Positions 7,746 through 15,463 of a stretch of 64,000 nucleotides of DNA are shown piece after piece. Numbering within the stretch: the stretch's first letter is position 1; each line of letters opens with the position of its first letter. The position numbers and the translations under genes are program-made. The notes under the pieces are model-generated. The model had not been told where the DNA came from and searched no databases. It saw only the letters and a program-made list of their open reading frames with translations. Origin of the DNA: Rugosimonospora acidiphila (GTDB taxonomy: Bacteria; Actinomycetota; Actinomycetes; Mycobacteriales; Micromonosporaceae); contig NZ_BAABJQ010000024.1 in NCBI RefSeq assembly GCF_039543385.1, positions 1-64,000 on the forward strand. Direction: 5' to 3'.

Positions 7746-8948
7746 TCAGCCCCGGGAGGGCGTCGCGTCGGCGGTGAGGTGCACCCCGGCGGCGAAGCGC
7801 AGCAGGTCCGGCTCGGTGACCCCCAGATTCGCGGGCAGCTGGATGGTTATCCCCCACCCCGCACCCTCGTCGACGTTCAGCATCGTGACGCCGGCGTCGG
7901 TGTGCAGCCAGGCCGGCCGCCCGTCGACGGTCAACGACTGACCGCTGCCCGCCCCCTGCGGGCCGGCATCGGCCATGACCACGATCTTGCCCGGGTAGCC
8001 CAGGCTGGCCTCGACCCCGGGCGGGTCGAAGGTGACCGCCGCGCGCGAGACGTTGTCGACGCCGAAGCCGGCCGGAACGAGATCGAAGTCGAACGGCCCG
8101 GGCTCGGTGATCGGGGCCTCGACCAGCGAGTCCGCGTACTCGGTCAGCAGTTTGTCCGGCACCTTGGTCGGCATGCTGATGCCGACCCACAGGCCCGGCC
8201 GCTGCGTCCAGCTCAGCACGTGATCGGTGCCGCCCGCGGTGCGCCGTTCGCCCATGACCGCCAGATGCCCCTCGACGACGGTCTTGGTCGCGGCGGTGGT
8301 CGGCGTGAACGGCCCGTCGGTCCAGGGCGAGTCGGCGGCGACCACCGTCACCGGGTCGCTGTCCGGCGAGAGGAGCTTGTCGATGGCCGCACCCGCCCCA
8401 CCGGAACCGGCCGCACCCAGCGCGGCCAACCCCGACCCGGCCGCATTCTGAGCGGGCGCGTCCTGCGGAGCCCGCGTCGAGGTGGGCGGGGCGGGGGGCG
8501 TGGACGCGGACCCCGGCGGGCTGGGCGTCACGGACGCCGGCGGGTCGGGCGACAGGTACTCGAGCGTCGGCCGGCCCGCCACGAGCGACAGCACTGGCCG
8601 CAGGTCGCCGAGCAGCGGTGGTTTTGATGTGAACGGGAAGGTGACATCGACCGGCGACCCGGGAACGAAGACGACCGCGGGTGCGGTCGACCCGCCATCG
8701 CCCCGGCCGGCCGTGGCCGGGGCGGCACCCATCCGCAGCGCCGGCGGGGCAGCGAGCCGGTCGGCGAGCACGGCCGTGCCGAGCGTGGCCAGCGCCACGG
8801 CGGTGGCCACGCCACCGGCCAGCGCGCGGCGCCGCCTGCGGCGCCGGACCACGTTGCGCCGCACAGCGGACAGCACCTGGTGGCCGGCCGGGGCGGCCTG
8901 CGCGCGCCGGCTCAGCAGGTCGCGTAGCTCCTGTTCAAGCTCGTCCAT
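7746..8948 (-). CDS. Membrane protein paired with SigE-type sigma, putative anti-sigma
   Basis: The 400-aa protein has a short cytoplasmic N-terminus (MDELEQELRDLLSRRAQAAP), an arginine cluster (RRNVVRRRRRRR) and one membrane segment at about residues 42-62. A long extracytoplasmic part follows, with a Pro/Ser/Thr-rich linker near residues 145-175 and a C-terminal beta-rich domain. The arginine cluster predicts an inside N-terminus. Its start overlaps the sigma factor end by 14 bp, the arrangement of sigma/anti-sigma pairs. There is no zinc-binding HxxxCxxC motif, so it would be an atypical anti-sigma factor. That role is inferred from position. Confidence 0.65.
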   Translation of the reverse strand: MDELEQELRDLLSRRAQAAPAGHQVLSAVRRNVVRRRRRRRALAGGVATAVALATLGTAVLADRLAAPPALRMGAAPATAGRGDGGSTAPAVVFVPGSPVDVTFPFTSKPPLLGDLRPVLSLVAGRPTLEYLSPDPPASVTPSPPGSASTPPAPPTSTRAPQDAPAQNAAGSGLAALGAAGSGGAGAAIDKLLSPDSDPVTVVAADSPWTDGPFTPTTAATKTVVEGHLAVMGERRTAGGTDHVLSWTQRPGLWVGISMPTKVPDKLLTEYADSLVEAPITEPGPFDFDLVPAGFGVDNVSRAAVTFDPPGVEASLGYPGKIVVMADAGPQGAGSGQSLTVDGRPAWLHTDAGVTMLNVDEGAGWGITIQLPANLGVTEPDLLRFAAGVHLTADATPSRG

Positions 8949-9438
8949 GCGACGCTCCCGCCACCGCCGTGGGAGTCAGCGCGGCGCGCAGCCGCTTCAG
9001 TGCCTTGAACGCGTGAACCCGCACCGTGGCCGGCGAGCAGTCCAGCAACAGGGCGATGTCCTGGTCGGCCAGGTCCTCGTAGTAGCGAAGGACGACCACC
9101 GCGCGCTGCGCCCTCGGCAGCGTGGCCAGCAGCGACCACATCTCGTCCCGCTCGACGATCTGCTCCGCGCCCAGCGCCGGGTCCCGCCGCTCGGGCAGCT
9201 CGGCCAGCACCAGCTCGGCGCTGGAGCGCCGCCGGCGCCAGGACAGGTACTGGTTCAGGATGGCCTTGCGCACGTAGGGCTCCGGGCCTCCCTGATACTC
9301 GATGCTCGACCACCGCCGGTGCACCCGCACGAGCGCCTCCTGGATGAGGTCCTCGGCCAGGTGGCTGTCGCCGGTGAGCAGGTACGCGAACCGGAGTAGT
9401 GCCGGGGTGCGGGCCATGACGAACTCGCCAAAATCCAC
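8935..9438 (-). CDS. SigE-family ECF RNA polymerase sigma factor
   Basis: The 167-aa protein has sigma region 2 (FAYLLTGDSHLAEDLIQEALVRV; residues about 15-75) and region 4 (LPRAQRAVVVLRYYEDLADQDIALLLDCSPATVRVHAFKALKRL; about 105-152) and lacks regions 1 and 3, as in the SigE-type ECF group of actinobacteria. The GTG start follows AAAGGG. The gene overlaps its membrane partner by 14 bp. Its upstream region carries the same element (9465-9506) as the DUF3152 gene, so it probably controls itself and that gene. Confidence 0.88.
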   Translation of the reverse strand: MDFGEFVMARTPALLRFAYLLTGDSHLAEDLIQEALVRVHRRWSSIEYQGGPEPYVRKAILNQYLSWRRRRSSAELVLAELPERRDPALGAEQIVERDEMWSLLATLPRAQRAVVVLRYYEDLADQDIALLLDCSPATVRVHAFKALKRLRAALTPTAVAGASHGRA

Positions 9439-9464
9439 CCGCGCCCGCCCTTTCGCCTACTCCC

Positions 9465-9506
9465 CCGTCCACTGCTCCGACGCGGCCGACCCGGACCGGC
9501 GTTTAC
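9465..9506 (-). promoter_or_regulatory. ECF-type promoter shared with the DUF3152 gene, copy A
   Basis: On the minus strand GTAAACG is followed after exactly 22 bases by GAGCAGTGGACGG, 27 bp before the sigma factor start. The same two blocks with the same spacing occur at 10423-10464. An AAC-containing -35 and a GTC-containing -10 (GTCGGA) about 18 bases apart are typical of ECF promoters. Confidence 0.65.
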
Positions 9507-10391
9507 TCACTGCGACGCGAATTGCGCCGGGTCGCTCGGGATGGGGTCGGCGTACTGGCCGGAACGCCCATCGTAAACGTGCCCGTTGACGATCGGCCAG
9601 CTGTTGGTGACGCAGCCGTGCAGGCCCAGCGTCTGCTGTTGCATGACCGGGGCCGGCTGGCCGGGACCCGGGCACAGCTCGTGGCCGTGGTACAGGCGGT
9701 GCCCGGTCTCGTGATTGACCATGTACTCGCGGTAAGCGGTGACGTCCGAGAAAGTGGGTACCCCGTGCACCCACCGCGCGACGTTGAGCACCACCTTGTT
9801 GCCGTTGCGGCACGACGTGTACCGGTCGTAGCCGTCGCCGCACAGTACGTCCCGGGTCGCCGGGGTGGCCAGGTAGATGGTGAAGTCGTAGCGGCCGCCG
9901 GCGCCGACCTGCTGGAGGCGCCACTTCCCGGTGCCGGTCCAGCTCCTCGGATCGGACAGCACGGTCGAGACCTGGGTGGCGAAGTCGTTGGCCGAAATGC
10001 CCCGGATGCCGTTCTCCACCGCCACCCGGTACCGCAGCAGCTCACCGGCGGTACCGGCGACCGGGCCGCCGATCGTGGCCAGTTGGTAGGTCTTGGCGCC
10101 GGAGACCGGGTAGCTGATGTCAGGCGCGGCCGGGCTCGGCGAGGGTGAGGGCGACGGAGACGCAGACGGGGAGGCGGTCGCGCTCGCGGCCGTGGCGAGC
10201 GCGTGCGTGCCGCCGGCGGAGGCCGGCGAGCCACCGACCGTTCCGCAGCCGAACAGCGTCGCACCCGCGGTCACGGCCAACAGCCCCCCGGCCAGGCGCA
10301 GCCCCCAGGGGCGACGTGCTGGACGCTGCCCCGCGCTACGACCCGGCTCGGCCGCGCTTCCCCAGGCCGCGCGGCTCTCTCGGCAGACCAT
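9507..10391 (-). CDS. Secreted DUF3152 protein, putative metalloprotease fold
   Basis: The 294-aa protein has a basic N-terminus, a hydrophobic segment near residues 32-48 (LRLAGGLLAVTAGATLFGCG), a Ser/Pro/Thr-rich linker and a C-terminal DUF3152 domain from about residue 92. The domain includes NHETGHRLYHGHELCPG, an HExxH-like zinc-binding site. Cysteines CGDGYDRYTSC and ELCPG could form disulfides outside the cell. A lipoprotein cysteine is possible (LFGC) but the box is imperfect. It precedes the SigE operon in the same direction, and both share one upstream element. That suggests it belongs to that sigma factor's regulon, perhaps in envelope maintenance. Confidence 0.8.
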   Translation of the reverse strand: MVCRESRAAWGSAAEPGRSAGQRPARRPWGLRLAGGLLAVTAGATLFGCGTVGGSPASAGGTHALATAASATASPSASPSPSPSPSPAAPDISYPVSGAKTYQLATIGGPVAGTAGELLRYRVAVENGIRGISANDFATQVSTVLSDPRSWTGTGKWRLQQVGAGGRYDFTIYLATPATRDVLCGDGYDRYTSCRNGNKVVLNVARWVHGVPTFSDVTAYREYMVNHETGHRLYHGHELCPGPGQPAPVMQQQTLGLHGCVTNSWPIVNGHVYDGRSGQYADPIPSDPAQFASQ

Positions 10392-10422
10392 GCCCGCCCC
10401 ACCATCCCCTCATCCGTCCGAA

Positions 10423-10464
10423 CCGTCCACTGCTCAGACACGACGGGGGCCACCGGTCGTTTAC
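10423..10464 (-). promoter_or_regulatory. ECF-type promoter shared with the sigma gene, copy B
   Basis: GTAAACG, 22 bases and GAGCAGTGGACGG on the minus strand, identical in blocks and spacing to 9465-9506, located 32 bp before the DUF3152 start. The intervening sequence differs, so conservation of the two blocks points to function. Confidence 0.65.
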
Positions 10465-10508
10465 GCCCGCGACGGATAACCTCATCCCGTTCGAAGGCGT
10501 GCCCCTCG

Positions 10509-11765
10509 CTAAGGGTCGGTGCCGGTGAGTGCGGCGAGCCTGCGGGCGAGGGTAGCGCGTTCGGCTTGATTGGCGGCGAGCTCGATGGCGTCCCGGTAGG
10601 CGCTGGCGGCCTCCCCGGTCCGGCCGAGCCGGTGTAACAGGTCAGCGCGCGCGGCGGGCAGCAGGTGGTAGCCGCCCAGTGCTTCGGCACCGGCCAGGTC
10701 CTCCAGCAGCGCGAGCCCGGCCTGCGGTCCGTCGCGCATGGCGACGGCCATTGCCCGGTTGAGCGCGACGACCGGCGACGGTGCGATCCGTTGCAGCACG
10801 TCGTAGAGCGCGACGATCTGCGCCCAGTCGGTGGTGGCGAGGTCGGCCGCCTCGTCGTGCAGGGCCGCGATGGCCGCCTGCACCGCGTAGGGACCCACCC
10901 CGGGGCCGGTCACGGCCGGTCGCACGAGCCGCAGTCCCTCGGCGATGAGGTCACGGTCCCAGAGACCGCGGTCCTGGTCCGCCAGCAGCACCTGGTCGCC
11001 CGCCGCGTCGACCCGGGCGGGGCGCCGCGCGTCGACGAGCAGCAGCAGGGCCAGCAGCCCGGCGACCTCGCGCTCGCCGGGCAGCAACCCGTGCAGGATC
11101 CGGGCCAGCCGGATGGCCTCGTCGGCCAGGTCCGCGCGGACGAGTTGGGGACCGGAACTGGCGGCGTACCCCTCCGTGAAGATCAGGTAGATGGTGCGGA
11201 GCACACCGGGCAGCCTCGCCGGCAACTCGTGGGAGGCCGGGACCCGGAACGGGATCCTCGCATCGCGGATCTTGCGCTTGGCCCGCACCAGCCGTTGAGC
11301 CATCGTCGCGGTCGGTACCAGAAACGCCCGGGCGACCTCGGGCGTGGTCAGGCCGGCGAGAAAGCGCAGCGTGAGCGCGGTGTGAGCCTCCGCGGGCAGC
11401 GCCGGGTGGCAGCAGGTGAAGAACAACTGCAACCGCTCGTCGGGGATGTCGTCGAGATCGGGTACCGGAATGGCCGGGGCGGCTCGCTCGGCCTCCACCT
11501 GGAGTACGGCCAAGCGAGCCGCATAGCTCCGGTCGCGGCGGATCTGGTCGACGGCCTTGCGCCGTGCCGTGGTCAACAACCACGCCAGGGGCTTGTCGGG
11601 TACGCCGTCGACCGGCCACCGCCGCAGGGCGGCCTCGATCGCCTCGGAGACCACCTCCTCGGCCAGGTCGAGGTCGCCCAACCGGGCGGCGAGCAGCGCG
11701 AGCAGCCGGGCCCGGTCCTCACGGAACACGGACTCGACGGAGCCGACCGCTCGCCCGGTGCTCAT
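10509..11765 (-). CDS. ECF42-type sigma factor with C-terminal helical extension
   Basis: The protein (about 418 aa) has sigma region 2 (DLDLAEEVVSEAIEAALRRWP), region 4 (LRFLAGLTTPEVARAFLVPTATMAQRLVRAKRKI) and a long C-terminal extension of TPR-like helices ending LAANQAERATLARRLAAL. This architecture is the ECF42 group, whose members lack a classical anti-sigma and sit beside DGPF-domain proteins. The ATG at 11765 overlaps the upstream stop as ATGA and is preferred to the GTG at 11777. The coupled YCII/DGPF gene upstream supports the group assignment. Its signal is unknown. Confidence 0.88.
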   Translation of the reverse strand: MSTGRAVGSVESVFREDRARLLALLAARLGDLDLAEEVVSEAIEAALRRWPVDGVPDKPLAWLLTTARRKAVDQIRRDRSYAARLAVLQVEAERAAPAIPVPDLDDIPDERLQLFFTCCHPALPAEAHTALTLRFLAGLTTPEVARAFLVPTATMAQRLVRAKRKIRDARIPFRVPASHELPARLPGVLRTIYLIFTEGYAASSGPQLVRADLADEAIRLARILHGLLPGEREVAGLLALLLLVDARRPARVDAAGDQVLLADQDRGLWDRDLIAEGLRLVRPAVTGPGVGPYAVQAAIAALHDEAADLATTDWAQIVALYDVLQRIAPSPVVALNRAMAVAMRDGPQAGLALLEDLAGAEALGGYHLLPAARADLLHRLGRTGEAASAYRDAIELAANQAERATLARRLAALTGTDP

Positions 11766-12115
11766 CCCTCGCGCCACTCCCAGACCGTACGCACCTCAAC
11801 GCCGCCGCGTCGGGCGCCGGGGCAACGGGCCGCCCAGTCCAGCGCGGCGTCCAGGTCCGGCACATCGATCAGGTAGTAGCCCCCGACGATCTCCCGGGTC
11901 TCGGCGAACGGCCCGTCGGTCACGACGCGCTCGCCGTCCGCCCGAACCCGCACGGTCGTCGCGTGCGAGATGTCCAAGGCCTGGCTGTCCAGCATGACCC
12001 CGGCGTCGGAAATGGCCTTCGTGAAGGTCACGAACTCTTCCACGGTCGGGGCTTCGGCTGACTGGTCCTCGACCGAGTCGGGCGACGGGGTGTTCAGCAG
12101 CAACAGGTACTTCAC
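11762..12115 (-). CDS. DGPF/YCII-domain protein linked to ECF42 sigma
   Basis: The 117-aa protein (VKYLLLLNTPSPDSVEDQ...) contains the diagnostic VTDGPFAE motif and the YCII-like ferredoxin-type fold ending GGVEVRTVWEW. The GTG start follows GAGGAG by six bases; upstream in-frame ATGs have no ribosome site. Members of this family accompany ECF42 sigma factors and may act in signalling or as small enzymes. Deletion studies of similar genes elsewhere did not show a simple anti-sigma role. Its stop overlaps the sigma start by four bases, so the two are coupled. Confidence 0.85.
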   Translation of the reverse strand: MKYLLLLNTPSPDSVEDQSAEAPTVEEFVTFTKAISDAGVMLDSQALDISHATTVRVRADGERVVTDGPFAETREIVGGYYLIDVPDLDAALDWAARCPGARRGGVEVRTVWEWREG

Positions 12116-12241
12116 GGTTGGCTCCTCTGTCCGGTGAAATCGCGTATGGATGACGAACGACGTCAGCGAAATCGACATCACGGCCGGAAGAATCTTCCGT
12201 GCGGCGCCGCGCCGGGTCCAGGAACGACCCGCCGCCCCACC

Positions 12242-12670
12242 TCAGGCCGACGCCGCCGCGGCCCAGCGTGCCCGCCACGCGTCGGTCTGCGCCGGGCTCT
12301 TGACGACCGGGTGGCCGAGGTGCCGCTCGGTCCACCGGCTCTCCACCGCACCGTTGTCCAACTCCTCGATCCGCCCGTCCCCGCGGTACGGGACGTAGTT
12401 GCCCGTGTCGACGACCACCGCCTCGCCGGGCAGGACGAGACCGGCCGTGCGCAGGTCGGGGACGCTCTCCAGCGGTACCGACACGATCACGACCCGCGCG
12501 CCCCGGGTGACCTCGGCGAGGACCGTGGGTACGGCGCCAGTCTGGGCGGCCAGGTCGGCCAGCGTGTGCGGGCCACGGCGGTTGGCGACGCTGACCTGGT
12601 GTCCGGCCGCGGCGAGGTACCGGACCAGGGTGCCACCGATGCTGCCGGCGCCCACGACGGCGATCTTCAC
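12242..12670 (-). CDS. Truncated NADPH-dependent F420-reductase-like protein
   Basis: The 142-aa product has an intact Rossmann start (VKIAVVGAGSIGGTLVRYLA), an NADP-type arginine pair (ANRRGPHTL) and the following strands to VVVDTGNYVPYRGDGRIEEL. It stops soon after HPVVK, where family members continue with an AFN motif and about 70 more residues. None of the other frames downstream restores that half. It is therefore a shortened protein or decaying gene. GTG overlaps the upstream VOC stop (GTGA), so it is still translationally coupled. It may have lost catalysis but keep nucleotide binding. Confidence 0.6.
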   Translation of the reverse strand: MKIAVVGAGSIGGTLVRYLAAAGHQVSVANRRGPHTLADLAAQTGAVPTVLAEVTRGARVVIVSVPLESVPDLRTAGLVLPGEAVVVDTGNYVPYRGDGRIEELDNGAVESRWTERHLGHPVVKSPAQTDAWRARWAAAASA

Positions 12671-13188
12671 TGTCGCTCCTCCGCGGCTGGCGTCCTCGCC
12701 GGCAGCACCGGCGGGCCGTTCTCCGTGGGCAGCACCGGCGGGCCGAAGTACGCCGAGTCCGCCGGGTAGAGGTCCCGCAGGTAGGGCTGGTCGCGCCCCA
12801 GGTCGCAGGGCTCGACCAGGAGGTTCCCGGGTCCCCGGCTGATCAACAGGGTCGGGTCGGAGCTCAGGAACGGCGGGTGGCCGAGGTCGCTCAGGCGCTG
12901 CCTCTCGGCGGCGTAGTCGTCGGCCCAGTAGCCGAGGTGGTGGAACCAACCCGCCTCGGGAGTCGCCAGCGGCGTGCCGGGAATCTCCTGCCAGAGCTCG
13001 ACGGCGAACGGACTGCCGAGGGAGAACGTCACGCGCACGTCGACGCCTCGGGCCCGCCCTTCCGCGTCCTTGATCGTCATTGACCTGACGACCACCGGGC
13101 GCCAGGTGAGCCCGAAGAGTTCGCCGATCTCCGCCTTGCCTCGTTCAAGATCAGGTACCGCCAGGCCGACATGCCAGATCTTCCCCAT
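12667..13188 (-). CDS. VOC-family (glyoxalase/dioxygenase fold) protein
   Basis: The 173-aa protein begins MGKIWHVGLAVPDLERGKAE and has two beta-alpha-beta-beta-beta units: H7 in the first strand, and FHHLGYWADDYAAERQRLSDLG at the start of the second half. Its acidic and histidine positions are consistent with metal binding. Such proteins detoxify or modify small molecules; the substrate is unknown. The ATG follows GGAGGGG by six bases; an in-frame ATG at 13203 lies inside the operator. It forms an operon with the shortened reductase and is divergent from a TetR repressor, separated by twin operators. Confidence 0.8.
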   Translation of the reverse strand: MGKIWHVGLAVPDLERGKAEIGELFGLTWRPVVVRSMTIKDAEGRARGVDVRVTFSLGSPFAVELWQEIPGTPLATPEAGWFHHLGYWADDYAAERQRLSDLGHPPFLSSDPTLLISRGPGNLLVEPCDLGRDQPYLRDLYPADSAYFGPPVLPTENGPPVLPARTPAAEERQ

Positions 13189-13205
13189 CGGCTGCCCCTC
13201 CATCC

Positions 13206-13251
13206 GGACAGTGTGTCCACTTACCTTCACCACGATACGGACACACTGTCC
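13206..13251. promoter_or_regulatory. Twin TetR operators between VOC operon and tetR gene
   Basis: GGACAGTGTGTCC (13206-13218) and its reverse complement GGACACACTGTCC (13239-13251) form a larger inverted repeat. Each arm is itself a GGACA-N3-TGTCC palindrome. The tetR -10 box TAGACT (13261-13266) lies just beyond, and its GTG start at 13273 suggests a leaderless mRNA. Binding here would repress both divergent promoters. Confidence 0.8.
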
Positions 13252-13272
13252 GCTTCTCGTTAGACTGGGGGT

Positions 13273-13857
13273 GTGAAGTCGACGACTCCCGCCGCGAGCC
13301 CGGCACCGACCAGCGCGAGAGCGCCCCGGGCGGACGCCCGGCGCAACTATGAGGCGCTGCTCGCCGCCGCCAAGGTGGTGTTCGCGCGCTCCGGCGTCGA
13401 CGCACCGATGGAGGAGGTGGCCCGGCGGGCGGGCGTGGGACAGGGCACCCTCTACCGCCACTTCCCGACCCGTGAGCACGTCTTCGTGGCGCTCCTGGGG
13501 GAACGCGTCGACCTGCTCGACCGCACCGCCCGGGAACTGCTCGAAGCGCCGGACCCGTGGCAGTCGCTCGTCGGTTGGCTGCGGCTCTACGACCAGAGCG
13601 CGACGGAGTACCGGGGCATGAGCACGCGCGTCGCGGAGGGCCTCGCGGACGACGCGTCGCCGGTCGCCGCCGCCTGCGCGCCAATGAAGGCCGGCTTCGG
13701 CGCGCTCTTCGACCGCGCGCGCGACGCGGGGGTCGTTCGATCCGACATCAGCGCGCTCCAGGTACTCACTATGATCTCCGCCCTGCCGAAGGACCCGGAG
13801 CGCGGCACGACGATCGAGCTGTACCTGGACATCGTGCTCAAGGGCCTCCGGCCCTGA
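13273..13857 (+). CDS. TetR-family repressor of the divergent VOC operon
   Basis: The 194-aa protein has an N-terminal TetR helix-turn-helix at about residues 25-70 (LLAAAKVVFARSGVDAPMEEVARRAGVGQGTLYRHFPTR) and a helical ligand domain behind it. The GTG start lies seven bases after a -10 box, without a ribosome site. The operators at 13206-13251 overlap its promoter, so it should repress itself and the VOC gene. The inducer is unknown but is probably related to the VOC protein's substrate. Confidence 0.88.
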   Translation: MKSTTPAASPAPTSARAPRADARRNYEALLAAAKVVFARSGVDAPMEEVARRAGVGQGTLYRHFPTREHVFVALLGERVDLLDRTARELLEAPDPWQSLVGWLRLYDQSATEYRGMSTRVAEGLADDASPVAAACAPMKAGFGALFDRARDAGVVRSDISALQVLTMISALPKDPERGTTIELYLDIVLKGLRP

Positions 13858-13876
13858 CCGGACGCGACCGGTCGCA

Positions 13877-13891
13877 CCAGACCCGGTCTGG
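13877..13891. terminator. Possible short bidirectional terminator
   Basis: CCAGA-CCCGG-TCTGG lies between the convergent tetR and cbiX genes, next to a 12-bp perfect palindrome at 13864-13875. The stem is short and lacks T-tracts, so the call rests mainly on position. Confidence 0.3.
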
Positions 13892-14006
13892 AACCGGGAG
13901 ATCGACGCGGGCGATGCCTATCACCCGTCCACGGCGGGCTCTGCACGCCTCGCCGCCCTGGTAGAACCGGTCGCCCCGCAGTGGATGGCCGGCGGCTCGC
14001 CGTGAA

Positions 14007-14858
14007 CTAAGAGTGCGGGTGGGCGTGGTCGTGCGGGTGCTCGTGCGGGGTCTGTGCCGCGCCGACCCGGTGGGCGTGGTGCGGCATGGCCACGCGGTAC
14101 ACGCAGGTGTCGCAGTTCATCCGGATGTCGCCGGCCAGTGCCTCCCGGTACCGCTCGATGACCAGGTCCGCGAGCGGATCGCAGTCGCCGAGCACCTCGG
14201 CCACGTCCACCCGCACGCTCGCCTGCCCGGCCGCCCAGTCCCGGGCCTGCCGCTCCACCCGCCGCGGCAGCACCCCGGTGAACAGGAAGTACGGCAGCAC
14301 CACCAGGTGCCCGGCGCCGAGCCGGCGGCAGCGCTCCAGGCCGGCCGCGGTGTCCGGCGCAGCGAGCGAGACGAACGCGTACTCGACGCCCGCGACCTCG
14401 GTGGTCTCCGCGAGCAGTCGGGCCACCTTGGCGACCTCGGCGTTGGCGTCGGGGTCGGTGGAGCCACGGCCGACCAGCAGCACCGTGCTGTCCGGGCCCG
14501 CGCCGGCCTCGCCCAGCCGCTGGCGCAGCAGCGCCAGCACGGTCGGGTGCGGGCCGAGCGGCCGTCCGTACACTATGGACAGTCCGGGATGGCGGTCGCG
14601 CTCCCGGGCCAGCGCGGCCGGGATGTCGCCCTTGGCGTGGCCGGCGGCGACCAGCATCAGCGGCACCGCGGCCAGCCGGCTGGCTCCGCGCGTCACCAGT
14701 TCGGCCACGGCGTCGCGCAGCGGCGGCGGGGACAGCTCGATGAAGCCGCCGCCCACCGGGGTCTCGACGCGGCCCGCGACCCGCTTGACGAACTGGCGGA
14801 ACTGGGCGGCGCCTTCGGTGTCGGCGGTGCCGTGGCCGGCGATCAGTAACGGGGTCAT
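14007..14858 (-). CDS. cbiX: Sirohydrochlorin cobaltochelatase CbiX-type with His-rich tail
   Basis: The 283-aa protein has two CbiX/SirB chelatase halves: LLIAGHGTADTEG with the catalytic histidine near the N-terminus, and VLLVGRGSTDPDANAEVAKV in the second half. The C-terminus is histidine-rich (TPHEHPHDHAHPHS), a likely metal store. CNCDTC-like cysteines (MNCDTCVYR) precede the tail. It inserts cobalt (or iron) into sirohydrochlorin, the early-insertion route. Its ATG overlaps the cobH stop as ATGA; it is the last gene of the riboswitch-led operon. Its presence beside CobN is discussed in the findings. Confidence 0.88.
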   Translation of the reverse strand: MTPLLIAGHGTADTEGAAQFRQFVKRVAGRVETPVGGGFIELSPPPLRDAVAELVTRGASRLAAVPLMLVAAGHAKGDIPAALARERDRHPGLSIVYGRPLGPHPTVLALLRQRLGEAGAGPDSTVLLVGRGSTDPDANAEVAKVARLLAETTEVAGVEYAFVSLAAPDTAAGLERCRRLGAGHLVVLPYFLFTGVLPRRVERQARDWAAGQASVRVDVAEVLGDCDPLADLVIERYREALAGDIRMNCDTCVYRVAMPHHAHRVGAAQTPHEHPHDHAHPHS

Positions 14859-15463
14859 GGCAGCGGATCTCCGTAGAGCAGGGCGTTGACCGCCGCGGCG
14901 GCGATGGCCGAACCACCCCGCGCGCTGCGGTTGGACAGCTGAGGCAGCCCGGCCGCGCGCAGTGCGGCCTTGGACTCCGCCGCACCGACGTAGCCGACCG
15001 GCACACCGACCACCAGGGCCGGGCGCACCTGTCCGGCCTCGGCCAGGCGTACCAGCTCGAACAGGGCGGTCGGCGCGTTGCCGATGGCCCACACCGCACC
15101 GTCGGCGTGCTGCCGCGCGGCCAGCCGGATGGCGGCCGCGGACCGGGTCAGCCCGTGCTCGGCGGCGAGCCGCGCGGCCTCGGGCGCGGCCACCAGGCAG
15201 GTCGACGGGTACCGGGTGATGCCGGCGGCTACCATCGCCACGTCGACCACCAGGGGCGCGCCGGCGGCCAGCGCGTCGGCCCCGGCGGCGAGCGCCGCCT
15301 CGTCCACGACGAGGTCGGGAAGCCAGGTGGGGTCGGCGGTGGTGTGCACGACACGCTCGACCACGTCGCGGGTACGGGCCGGCAGGCGTGCGGTGTCCAC
15401 CGCCTCGCGCAGCAGCCGGTACGACTCGGCCTCGATGGGGTGCACGGTCCTCAGGACAGCCAC
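14855..15463 (-). CDS. cobH: Precorrin-8X methylmutase
   Basis: The 202-aa protein matches CobH/CbiC: VHPIEAESYRLL at the N-terminus, the catalytic-region histidine in VVHTTADP, PLVVDVAMVAAGI and the C-terminal NRSARGGSAIAAAAVNALL. It moves the C11 methyl group to C12, turning precorrin-8X into hydrogenobyrinate. The GTG start at 15463 lies inside the end of the upstream gene (13-bp overlap) and has GGGAG nearby. Confidence 0.92.
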   Translation of the reverse strand: MAVLRTVHPIEAESYRLLREAVDTARLPARTRDVVERVVHTTADPTWLPDLVVDEAALAAGADALAAGAPLVVDVAMVAAGITRYPSTCLVAAPEAARLAAEHGLTRSAAAIRLAARQHADGAVWAIGNAPTALFELVRLAEAGQVRPALVVGVPVGYVGAAESKAALRAAGLPQLSNRSARGGSAIAAAAVNALLYGDPLP

